6,631 nt of DNA from RGIG7450 sp045577655 (GCA_045577655.1 JAZNIU010000007.1:1-6631), one strand, 5' to 3'; shown: positions 1 through 6,188, counted from the first letter of the stretch. Notes: generated from the sequence alone by a model not told the origin. Translations and numbers: made by a program.

Positions 1-7
1 CAAAGAA

Positions 8-45
8 TAAAAACACCGGAATACTTTCGTATTTCGGTGTTTTTT
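8..45. terminator. Strong hairpin terminator, probably bidirectional
   Basis: The arms at 8-24 and 29-45 pair along their full length (one G-T pair at 19/34) around a TTTC loop. The plus strand ends in a T-run at 40-45 and the minus strand reads GTGTTTTTATTC. It can therefore end a gene entering from the left edge on the plus strand, and also the tRNA transcript coming from the right on the minus strand. Which use matters cannot be decided without the left flank. Confidence 0.85.
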
Positions 46-124
46 GATGTAGTATAAACTAAAAATGTAGTTTAAAAACCGATTTATCCCTAAGACTAAC
101 CGCCGAAACTCGTGTGCGGATTTT
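46..124. other. AT-rich spacer between terminator and tRNA
   Basis: No open reading frame or convincing RNA gene is visible. It is the 3' flank of the minus-strand tRNA. A weak 4-bp hairpin (100-103 with 116-119) followed by ATTTTT is present but too short to call a terminator. Confidence 0.5.
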
Positions 125-199
125 TGGCACCCCCGACCGGAATCGAACCGATAACTAACCCTTAGGAGGGGTTTGTTATATCCATTTAACTACGGGGGC
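125..199 (-). tRNA. tRNA-Arg (anticodon CCT), CCA encoded
   Basis: Read on the minus strand, 199 to 128 folds into a full 72-nt cloverleaf. It has a 7-bp acceptor stem (first pair G-U, then five C-G pairs and G-C), a GTTA/TAAC D stem, an AACCC/GGGTT anticodon stem with loop CTCCTAA, a 4-nt variable region, and a 5-bp T stem with loop TTCGATT. Discriminator G73 is followed by a genomically encoded CCA at 125-127. The loop gives anticodon CCT, which decodes the arginine codon AGG. No intron or break is seen. The nearest evident promoter lies about 180 bp upstream, beyond a partial copy of the same gene. Confidence 0.95.
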
Positions 200-202
200 A
201 AA

Positions 203-351
203 TATTTGGTTTAGCACCTGGTGGGAAGGGGGAGTCGGGAAACACAAACCCCTCCTAAGGATAAAAGGGTTTGTTCCGCAAGCCGCAGGCGCGCGGCAAG
301 GTTCTGCGGCGCAGGCGCAGGTTCTTATATCCATTTAACTACGGGGGCAAA
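203..351 (-). repeat. Scrambled partial duplicate of tRNA-Arg with GC-rich palindromic insert
   Basis: Bases 325-351 repeat 176-202 exactly (27 bp: the tRNA 5' acceptor strand, D arm and three flanking bases). Bases 245-260 are an exact reverse complement of 160-175, which is the anticodon arm. Between them, 276-324 is markedly GC-rich and palindromic: GCCGC/GCGGC at 282-286 and 293-297, CTGCG/CGCAG at 304-308 and 316-320, and the direct repeat AGGTTCT at 299-305 and 319-325. No 3' half with a T arm follows, so this is not a functional tRNA. It may be a tRNA pseudogene disrupted by a small repeat element, or a recombination scar. The open frame across it is judged spurious. Confidence 0.7.
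244..274. repeat. 8-bp inverted repeat built on the tRNA anticodon arm
   Basis: ACAAACCC (244-251) pairs with GGGTTTGT (267-274) around a 15-nt loop that contains the anticodon-loop sequence CTCCTAA. The arms match the tRNA anticodon stem and its flank. The RNA would form a stem-loop on either strand. There is no T-run, so it is not a terminator. Confidence 0.6.
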
Positions 352-380
352 GGAGCATAAAAGCTTAAATAACACTATTT

Positions 381-409
381 ATTTTACAATGATGGCAGGG
401 GTTTGTCAA
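381..409 (-). promoter_or_regulatory. Sigma-A type promoter for the tRNA-Arg transcript
   Basis: On the minus strand a perfect -35 TTGACA (409-404) is separated by exactly 17 bp from -10 TAAAAT (386-381). Transcription would start near 374, run through the partial tRNA copy (349-325) and reach the intact tRNA at 199. No other minus-strand promoter is apparent nearer the tRNA. Confidence 0.8.
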
Positions 410-424
410 GTTAAAAATATATAC

Positions 425-453
425 TTGCAATTTTGCTAAAAATAGCGTATAAT
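425..453 (+). promoter_or_regulatory. Sigma-A type promoter for the zinc-ribbon/walRK operon
   Basis: -35 TTGCAA (425-430) is followed by a 17-bp spacer and a perfect TATAAT (448-453). It lies back to back with the tRNA promoter, with only 15 AT-rich bases (410-424) between the two -35 boxes. That tract could serve as an upstream element for both. The predicted start near 460 leaves a short leader before the ribosome binding site at 472-479. Confidence 0.85.
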
Positions 454-486
454 AATAGTAAAGAAACTCATAAGGAGGGATTACAC

Positions 487-849
487 ATGGATTTTATGAC
501 AACAGTAAGAGAAAAGGCTACGCAGATAGCACAGGGAGCAGTTAAAACTTCGGGTGCGGTTATGGAAACGGTAAAATCCAATTTTGCCATTGCAGACAAA
601 GAAGCGGAGACAGTGAAAATCTTCCGTGAGCTTGGCACAATGGTGTATAACTCATACAAAAACGGTGAGGAATTGGATGCAGAAGAAACAGCAGCAAAAT
701 GTGCGGCACTGGACGAATATTTTGATGAAATCGCTGCGCTCAGAGAAAAGCTTTCAGACCTTAAAAATACAAAAGTATGTCCAAAATGCAAAGCAAAAGT
801 TAAAGCGGAATTTAAGTTCTGCCCTGTTTGCGGAGAAAAAATGGACTAA
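487..849 (+). CDS. Small zinc-ribbon protein of unknown function
   Basis: This is a 120-residue soluble protein with no signal peptide or membrane segment. The first ~95 residues are charged, Ala/Glu/Lys-rich and predicted helical or coiled-coil. The C-terminus is a compact zinc ribbon with CxxC pairs at C98/C101 and C112/C115, which should bind one Zn ion. The start at 487 is chosen because AAGGAGGG lies 8 bp upstream (472-479); the frame extends further upstream but over the promoter. It is the first gene after the promoter at 425-453 and is followed after only 30 bp, without a terminator, by the WalR-like gene, so co-transcription is likely. Such C-terminal ribbons occur in many unrelated Firmicute proteins, so they do not reveal function. 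I do not recognise a named family. Confidence 0.9.
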   Translation: MDFMTTVREKATQIAQGAVKTSGAVMETVKSNFAIADKEAETVKIFRELGTMVYNSYKNGEELDAEETAAKCAALDEYFDEIAALREKLSDLKNTKVCPKCKAKVKAEFKFCPVCGEKMD

Positions 850-879
850 CAGATAAAATTTCAGAGGAGGGGAAGACCG

Positions 880-1590
880 ATGCAACGACTGATTCTTGTT
901 GTAGAGGACGAAAAACCGATACTCGACATTTTAAAATTCAATCTTGAAAAAGAGGGATACAAGGTTGTCACTGCCGCTGACGGAGAAACTGCAGTTACCA
1001 TGGCGCGTCAGGTGAACCCCGACCTTATCCTGCTTGACGTTATGCTGCCCAAGCTTGACGGATTTGAAGTGTGCAAAAATGTCCGCACCTGGTCAGAGGC
1101 GCCTGTTATAATGCTCACTGCAAGGGGCGACGAGGTGGACAAAATTTTAGGGCTTGAAATAGGAGCAGACGATTATATAACAAAACCTTTCAGCATGCGA
1201 GAGCTTTCTGCAAGAATAAAAGCGAATCTTCGCCGCAACTCTGTTCCGGAAACTCCTGCTGAAACGGGCACCTCGGGCGGAAATATAATCCAGGTTGGGT
1301 CGCTTAAAATAAATTGCGACCTGTACGAAGTTTTCCGCAACGATGTTCCGGTTGTTCTGACTGCGAGGGAGTTTGACCTTATAAAATTTCTGGCGCTCCA
1401 GCCCGAAAAGGTTTTCTCCCGCGAGACTCTTCTTGAAAGAGTATGGGGTTATGAATTTTACGGAGATGTCCGCACAGTAGATGTTACTGTTCGCCGTCTC
1501 AGGGAAAAGGTTGAAGAGGACCCGTCCGCGCCCAGATATATAATGACAAAACGCGGTGTGGGGTACTATTTTAACAATAAAGAGGGATAG
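880..1590 (+). CDS. walR: WalR (YycF)-like OmpR/PhoB-family response regulator
   Basis: This is a 236-residue cytoplasmic DNA-binding response regulator, the partner of the kinase that follows. The receiver domain (about 3-118) has the acidic pair E9/D10, phospho-acceptor D53 in DVMLP, switch T80, Y99 and the conserved K102-P103. After a short linker, a winged-helix domain (about 133-233) carries the recognition helix at 198-210 (RTVDVTVRRLREK), which as I recall is the same as in Bacillus WalR. The wing motif RGVGYYF is near the C-terminus. The ribosome binding site GAGGAGGGG (864-872) fixes the start. In Bacillus and Staphylococcus, WalR controls autolysins and other cell-wall genes. PhoP-type regulators are close relatives, but the linked WalK-, YycH- and YycI-like genes and a WalR-type box at 3381-3397 favour WalR. 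Confidence 0.93.
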   Translation: MQRLILVVEDEKPILDILKFNLEKEGYKVVTAADGETAVTMARQVNPDLILLDVMLPKLDGFEVCKNVRTWSEAPVIMLTARGDEVDKILGLEIGADDYITKPFSMRELSARIKANLRRNSVPETPAETGTSGGNIIQVGSLKINCDLYEVFRNDVPVVLTAREFDLIKFLALQPEKVFSRETLLERVWGYEFYGDVRTVDVTVRRLREKVEEDPSAPRYIMTKRGVGYYFNNKEG

Positions 1591-1597
1591 ACACAAA

Positions 1598-3355
1598 ATG
1601 TTTAAAAGCGTTAGACTTAAGCTTGTTTTGATGTTTGTGCTTATGGTGGTGTCCGTTATTATTATGGTGGGCACCTTTTTCCGTATAAGCATTTCGTCCT
1701 ACTACACAAACGAGTTTTCCGTTAAAATGAATTCCGATTCTGCAACAGAGCTCACGCAAAAGCTGGGCACTCTTGCGGCAGGAAATGCCGGAGTTTCGGA
1801 GCTTTCCTCCGTTATAGAAACATACTCCTCAAGACTTGGGGTGGATATGTTCAGAACGGTCTATCTTCTGGATGGTGAAAATGCAGAAGTTCTGTACCGC
1901 ACAAACACCGCAAGCATAGACCAGGTGGAAAAAACTCCCAACATTATTTCCGCGATGAGCGGTAGTGTGGGCGGCAAAGTGTCGGACGAACAGGCCTTTC
2001 TTGACTATGCCCGTCCGGTGAGTGTGGACGGAGAAACAGAATATATTTTATATGTGAAAGACACCAAAGAGGAAGTCGGAGAAATCATTGGCAGTATGCT
2101 GAAAATCATTCTCCAGGCGCTCATTTTCGGGCTTATAATTTCTTTCATACTGGGATATTTTATGTCCAACACCATAACAGCGCCCATAATTTCGCTCACC
2201 CGCAGTGCCGAAAAGCTTGCGAAAGGCGAATTTGATGGCAGCATAAGCGCCGACTCGGACGACGAGATTGGTCAGCTTGCAACCACCTTTAACGAAATGG
2301 CGGGACGAATAAAAGACAATCTTGCCACCATTGAAGAGGAAAAGAACAAAATTACTGCGATTCTTATGTATATGACCGACGGTGTCATGGCGTTTGACCC
2401 GCAGGGTAAGATTATTCATATAAACCGTGCGGCACTTAAAATGATAGGCAGAAAAAGTGCAGATAACATCTGGTTTGATATGTTTTTTGCCGATATTGGC
2501 GCAGACATTTCCCTTTCGGAAATTTCTTTCAGAAAACAGGAAACAATACACCGCGATGTTGTGCTGGGAGGCAAACACATTCAGCTTGTTTTCGCGACAA
2601 GCGGAGGCAAAAAAGATGCTCTTTCGGCGATTATTGTTGTGCTCCGTGACACAACCGAACAAATGAAGCTTGAAATGTCAAGACGTGAGTTTGTTTCCAA
2701 TGTTTCACACGAGCTGAGAACGCCGATAACCACCATAAAAACCTATTCGGAAACGCTTCTTGAATCGGAGGATATTTCGCCCGAGACAAGAAAAAGCTTT
2801 CTTGAAGTTACTCTTAACGAGGCAGACCGTATGGCGCGCCTTGTTACCGACCTTCTGGAGCTTTCAAAGCTGGACTACAACTCGCAGATTATGCAAAAAG
2901 ACTATTTTGATTTGCGAGCACTCATAGAAGATATTGTTAAAAAACTTGATATGGAAGCAAGGTCAAGGAAACATCTGCTCACACTTTCTTTTGCAAACGA
3001 GCTTGCACCTTTTTTAGGGAACCGCGACAGAATAGAGCAGGTTGTTACCAATATCATCACAAATGCTATGAAATACACGCCGGACGGCGGGGACATAAAA
3101 GTTTCTGCAGGAAGCCTGTACGGCAATTTGTATATTAAAGTGAAAGACAATGGCGTAGGCATCCCGAAAGATGATTTAAAACATATCTTTGAACGGTTTT
3201 ACAGAGTCAACAAAGCTCGCACCCGTGACAGTGGCGGAACAGGGCTTGGGCTTGCTATTGCCAAAGAAATTGTTAACGCTCATGGCGGCGAAATTAAAAT
3301 CGAGAGCGAATATGGCAAAGGAACACTGGTCACAATAAAGCTTCCGCTGAAATGA
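1598..3355 (+). CDS. walK: WalK (YycG)-like membrane sensor histidine kinase
   Basis: This is a 585-residue kinase. Domain order: TM1 (about 9-29), extracytoplasmic sensor region (about 30-165, PAS/Cache-like by size and position), TM2 (about 167-189), HAMP (about 188-242), cytoplasmic PAS (about 252-357), HisKA with phospho-accepting H371 in SHELRTP, and HATPase_c with N-box N485/N489, G1 box DNGVGIP (517-523), F box around 530-537 and G2 box GGTGLGL (546-552). The stretch ERFYRVNKARTR just before G2 is typical of WalK. All catalytic motifs are intact. The start at 1598 lies 8 bp after the walR stop, with AGAGGGA at 1581-1587; an earlier start at 1556 would overlap walR and add a hydrophilic tail before TM1. 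Its expected role is sensing cell-wall status and phosphorylating WalR D53. Confidence 0.93.
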   Translation: MFKSVRLKLVLMFVLMVVSVIIMVGTFFRISISSYYTNEFSVKMNSDSATELTQKLGTLAAGNAGVSELSSVIETYSSRLGVDMFRTVYLLDGENAEVLYRTNTASIDQVEKTPNIISAMSGSVGGKVSDEQAFLDYARPVSVDGETEYILYVKDTKEEVGEIIGSMLKIILQALIFGLIISFILGYFMSNTITAPIISLTRSAEKLAKGEFDGSISADSDDEIGQLATTFNEMAGRIKDNLATIEEEKNKITAILMYMTDGVMAFDPQGKIIHINRAALKMIGRKSADNIWFDMFFADIGADISLSEISFRKQETIHRDVVLGGKHIQLVFATSGGKKDALSAIIVVLRDTTEQMKLEMSRREFVSNVSHELRTPITTIKTYSETLLESEDISPETRKSFLEVTLNEADRMARLVTDLLELSKLDYNSQIMQKDYFDLRALIEDIVKKLDMEARSRKHLLTLSFANELAPFLGNRDRIEQVVTNIITNAMKYTPDGGDIKVSAGSLYGNLYIKVKDNGVGIPKDDLKHIFERFYRVNKARTRDSGGTGLGLAIAKEIVNAHGGEIKIESEYGKGTLVTIKLPLK

Positions 3356-3379
3356 AAATGTCATTCTATCTTAAAACGG

Positions 3380-3397
3380 TTGTAATGAATTTGTAAC
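3380..3397 (+). promoter_or_regulatory. Putative WalR-binding box
   Basis: Two perfect TTGTAA half-sites begin at 3380 and 3391, exactly one helical turn (11 bp) apart. Written in the published WalR form they are TGTAAT (3381-3386), five bases, TGTAAC (3392-3397), fitting TGTWAH-N5-TGTWAH at every fixed position. The site ends 10 bp before a TATAAT, the usual place for activation by PhoB/OmpR-family regulators. One turn further upstream TCTTAA (3369-3374) is a possible degenerate third half-site. Binding by the WalR encoded here is inferred. Confidence 0.75.
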
Positions 3398-3407
3398 AAT
3401 TATGGTG

Positions 3408-3413
3408 TATAAT
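3408..3413 (+). promoter_or_regulatory. -10 element of internal promoter after walK
   Basis: A perfect TATAAT lies 34 bp before the ATG at 3447. There is no good -35 at 16-18 bp (3385-3390 reads ATGAAT). The region where a -35 should be is occupied by the WalR-type repeat, as expected of an activator-dependent promoter. A start near 3420 would give a ~27-nt leader containing the AAAGGG ribosome binding site. Confidence 0.7.
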
Positions 3414-3446
3414 GATAACACTAAAAAACGGAAAGGGTGAGCCTTG

Positions 3447-3938
3447 ATGAAACGGTTTATAACACTTGTAGTATTTGTATCGCTTGTTTTTGCAATGACC
3501 ATGACGCAGGCTCTTGCCGCTCCCGCTGAAATGGCAACGGCCCCTGCAACCGGAGGAATGCTCTACATAGATATCTACAATCCGGAAACGGTTGTGTCGA
3601 CAACTACGCAAAAAGATTATGTTCTTTCGGGCGTTGCAAAAAGCGGAGTAGTGGTAAGTGTATATAAATATGACAAAGCTGTCGACAAATATAAACTTGT
3701 ATACAGCGGCGGCAGTGCAGCAGTGCAGACAATAGGTGCAAGCGGATATTTTGCACAGAGAGTTTCTTTGTCGGAAGGCAAAAACGACATTCTGGTGCGA
3801 GTAGACCCCTCCTATGAATCTGAGGAAGCAGCACAGATAGTTAAGCTTGAAATCAATCTGCTGGTGGACAGCTTCTGGAGCAAACTTAAAAGCACATCTC
3901 AGAATATGATACAGGGAATTAAAAATTCCTTTAAATAA
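3447..3938 (+). CDS. Secreted Ig-like domain protein, unknown function
   Basis: This is a 163-residue exported protein. Residues 1-24 form a classic signal peptide (MKR, hydrophobic core, AxA-type site A22-L23-A24) with no lipobox cysteine. Residues ~38-138 alternate like a beta-sandwich; the pattern 'VLSGVAKSGVVVSVY ... GASGYFAQRVSLSEGKNDILVRV' is that of bacterial Ig-like domains. The tail (~139-163) looks like a basic amphipathic helix and might touch membrane or wall. The ATG at 3447 is preferred; TTG at 3444 is possible (AAAGGG at 3432-3437). It sits between walK and yycH under a WalR-type box, so a cell-envelope role tied to WalRK is likely. No enzyme motif or cysteine is seen and I do not recognise a named family. 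Confidence 0.85.
   Translation: MKRFITLVVFVSLVFAMTMTQALAAPAEMATAPATGGMLYIDIYNPETVVSTTTQKDYVLSGVAKSGVVVSVYKYDKAVDKYKLVYSGGSAAVQTIGASGYFAQRVSLSEGKNDILVRVDPSYESEEAAQIVKLEINLLVDSFWSKLKSTSQNMIQGIKNSFK
3913..3931 (+). other. AT-rich stem-loop at the end of the Ig-like gene
   Basis: AGGGAATT (3913-3920) pairs with AATTCCTT (3924-3931) around an AAA loop, with one G-T pair. It lies within the last codons of the Ig-like gene, about a dozen bases before the yycH start. The following T-run is too short for a convincing terminator. It could affect mRNA stability or reading into yycH. Confidence 0.35.
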
Positions 3939-3943
3939 CAGTT

Positions 3944-5350
3944 ATGAAAAAAGAAATTTTTAAAAACTTTTGTTTAACGCTATTAGTATGTGTTTCGGTA
4001 TTTTTATTTTATAAAATATGGTTCAGTGAAAAATTATGGTCCTCGGACTATAATTTTTTTACTGTTATATGGGGAAATTCTCAGGAAGAAACGGTTGCAG
4101 ACTCTTCGATTGAAGACATACTTCGTCCCAGAAAAATTGTTTTCTCAGGGGACGGGAAACGGTATGTTTCAACCAAAGGGGACAAAAACTTTGAAAAATG
4201 TTTTTCTGCAGCGCGGACGGTGCTTGGGAAGATAGACGAAAAAAGTTCCAAGTTTTCTCCTGCCACCAAAGAGGAGATGAGGTCGGCTATAAAATCCACT
4301 TCGGTTATAGTGGATTTCGGCACCACTTTCGGCGGTGAAATAAGCGAGTTTCTGGGGACGTATTTTCCCTGCTCAAGAGTGAGAGATGCGGTAATTTCCT
4401 TAAGCGATACGGTGGTTGGAAAACCGCTTGTTTATGTCACCGATATGGCAACGGGCGAAATTTTCAAAACGGTGGTAGACATTTCTTCCGACGAGGTTTA
4501 TGCCACCATTTCAGAATACTTAAAAGAGGCGGAAAACATTCCTTTTGCTTTTGAGCTGGGCTTCAGCGAAGAAAAGCAGTCGGAGGACAGCGAAATAACA
4601 CAGAATATATTGCTTAGTGCAAGCATTTTGATAGACCTGGCGGAACAACCCGTTTCGGGGATAGAAGCCCTGCCGCTCAAAGAAGACAGTTTAACCCCTT
4701 CCGAGACGGACGCTCTTCTGCGCAGATTTGACATGAAAAAAGCGTCTGCAAAAAGATATATTGAAACAAACAATGCCACTGTATATGTAGACGGCGGGAA
4801 CACACTTCGCATTTCGCCCGACGGAACAATTGAATATACTGCCATGGCAGAGGGACCGCAGATATACGACCCCAACTCAAAAAATGCGCTTTCATCAGCC
4901 GTGGGGAATATATATTCTTATGTCAGAAGTGCTTTCAGAAGCTTTAAACAGGATGTGCCGGCACTTCAGATTTCTTCCGACCTTGTAAACCTTTACAACA
5001 ACACCCAAGAGGTGACAATCAACATAGATTACTATGTGAACAGTATTCCTGTGATGATATGGCCGGACGGGCATGCAATAAGCATCACCATGAAAAACGG
5101 AAAACTTGTGTCATATAAACACCATATCTGCAGCGTGAAAACAACCGGTGAAACCCTTTATGGAAGCAATATGCTTCAGGCGGTGGACGGTCTTTATCTC
5201 ACCCTGCAGGGAGAGGAAACCACATTCACCGTTTCAGACATTTTCAGAGCCTACACAAATACTTCGGGCAGAGAAAAAAAGGTGTCGTGGTGTGCAAAAC
5301 TTGCGGGCAGCGACGAGATAATCATTATAGACGGGGAGGGTGGAGTATGA
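3944..5350 (+). CDS. yycH: YycH (WalH)-like membrane-anchored regulator of WalK
   Basis: This is a 468-residue protein, near the ~455 residues of Bacillus YycH. It has a short basic N-terminus, one membrane segment (about 8-27) and a large domain outside the membrane. The block 'ATVYVDGGNTLRISPDGTIEYTA' and the later 'INIDYYVNSIPVMI' region match the YycH pattern of two beta-rich lobes. YycH and YycI form a complex that contacts WalK through the membrane; they dampen the kinase in Bacillus and stimulate it in Staphylococcus, so the sign here is unknown. The start lies 5 bp after the stop of the Ig-like gene and has no recognisable Shine-Dalgarno sequence, suggesting coupled translation. Its stop overlaps the next start by ATGA. 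Confidence 0.85.
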   Translation: MKKEIFKNFCLTLLVCVSVFLFYKIWFSEKLWSSDYNFFTVIWGNSQEETVADSSIEDILRPRKIVFSGDGKRYVSTKGDKNFEKCFSAARTVLGKIDEKSSKFSPATKEEMRSAIKSTSVIVDFGTTFGGEISEFLGTYFPCSRVRDAVISLSDTVVGKPLVYVTDMATGEIFKTVVDISSDEVYATISEYLKEAENIPFAFELGFSEEKQSEDSEITQNILLSASILIDLAEQPVSGIEALPLKEDSLTPSETDALLRRFDMKKASAKRYIETNNATVYVDGGNTLRISPDGTIEYTAMAEGPQIYDPNSKNALSSAVGNIYSYVRSAFRSFKQDVPALQISSDLVNLYNNTQEVTINIDYYVNSIPVMIWPDGHAISITMKNGKLVSYKHHICSVKTTGETLYGSNMLQAVDGLYLTLQGEETTFTVSDIFRAYTNTSGREKKVSWCAKLAGSDEIIIIDGEGGV

Positions 5351-6177
5351 ACTGGTCAAGAGTGAAAACCATACTTATTTTCCTGTTTTTAGCGGTTGAC
5401 ATCGCCCTGCTTTCAGCAATAATAATCCCATCGGTTGGCGCCGGAACAATCCCGAAAGAAACAATTTCCGCCACGGTAGAGGTTTTAGGCGGCAGAGGTA
5501 TTACCATAGACGAAAAAACAATTCCCGTAAAAAGAGAAAGTCTCGGAATTGTTGAGCTTTATAACATCTGGCCGGACGAAAAAGCCCTTGCAACCCGGCT
5601 TCTTGGCGGAGAAGTGCAGACAGGCGAAAACAGTTTTTTCTATAGAGAAGAAAAAACTCTCCATGTCACTCCTTATGGGTTTGAATATAACAATCCCGTA
5701 AAAAAAGAAGACCTTTTAAAAGAGCTTGATGCTATGGGGATTGACGTGCGGGAAAACTTTTGTGTGATTTCGGAAAAAAGCGCCAGAGTGGTCCAGACCA
5801 TAGAAGATAAAAAGATTTTTGAAACAGAAGTTTTTTTAACAGAAGATGTTGGCAGAGTTTCCGGGAAGGGTTATTGGATTTTCTCGGACAGAGAAAACGG
5901 AATAATAAAAAACACGCCCGACACACTTCTTGATGTGACGAGCGTTCTGATAGATTTTGTCAGAAACCCTTTAAGAGAAGAAAAAGTGACCATAAAATCT
6001 GTGGAAACGGGCTATTCGGCAGGCAATATTTTCAGAGACACACAGCACAAACTTGTGTCTGTTTCGCCGGCATATAAAATAACGCTTGAGGACGGAACAT
6101 ATTATATTTATGACGCTCTTTCGGGCGAGTTTTTGTATGCATATAAAAACGGGCAGGTTGCCCTGCCAACCAACTGA
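5347..6177 (+). CDS. yycI: YycI (WalI)-like membrane-anchored regulator of WalK
   Basis: This is a 276-residue protein, close to the ~280 of Bacillus YycI. The N-terminus 'MNWSRVKTILIFLFLAVDIALL' is the family hallmark (one basic turn, then a membrane helix to about residue 29). The rest lies outside the membrane and resembles the YycI double beta-lobe fold, with 'YKITLEDGTYYIYDALSGEFL' near the end. The start at 5347 is chosen for its GGGGAGGG site (5333-5340) and the ATGA overlap with the yycH stop; an in-frame earlier start at 5287 would run inside yycH. Translational coupling with yycH fits the two products acting together on WalK. It is the last gene of the operon; no walJ/yycJ or htrA follows before the terminator. 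Confidence 0.85.
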   Translation: MNWSRVKTILIFLFLAVDIALLSAIIIPSVGAGTIPKETISATVEVLGGRGITIDEKTIPVKRESLGIVELYNIWPDEKALATRLLGGEVQTGENSFFYREEKTLHVTPYGFEYNNPVKKEDLLKELDAMGIDVRENFCVISEKSARVVQTIEDKKIFETEVFLTEDVGRVSGKGYWIFSDRENGIIKNTPDTLLDVTSVLIDFVRNPLREEKVTIKSVETGYSAGNIFRDTQHKLVSVSPAYKITLEDGTYYIYDALSGEFLYAYKNGQVALPTN

Positions 6178-6188
6178 ATAAGAAAAGG

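Noticed and set aside
77..103. Possible further tRNA scrap (short shared words AACCGAT and ACTAACC)
   Set aside because: Matches of only 7 bases in changed order are too short to separate from chance.
100..125. Hairpin followed by ATTTTT as a terminator
   Set aside because: Only 4 bp of stem with a 12-nt loop; too weak.
125..199. Possible intron-interrupted tRNA-Arg(CCT), a known group I intron site in some bacteria
   Set aside because: The gene at 125-199 is a continuous cloverleaf, and the insert in the partial copy is far too short and lacks group I core features.
203..351. Second functional tRNA on either strand
   Set aside because: No T arm with a TTCGA-type loop and no matching acceptor 3' strand with CCA can be placed at the right distance.
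221..439. 72-residue plus-strand open frame
   Set aside because: It runs through the tRNA pseudo-copy, the GC-rich palindrome and the divergent promoters, has no ribosome binding site and an Arg/Ala-rich low-complexity product. Judged spurious.
2048..2662. 204-residue minus-strand frame inside walK
   Set aside because: It is antisense to HAMP/PAS coding sequence with no recognisable motifs; a shadow of walK codon usage.
3380..3413. Ordinary sigma-A promoter using TTGTAA as -35
   Set aside because: The two TTGTAA words lie 22 and 11 bp from TATAAT, both wrong for a -35; the 11-bp repeat is better explained as a regulator box.
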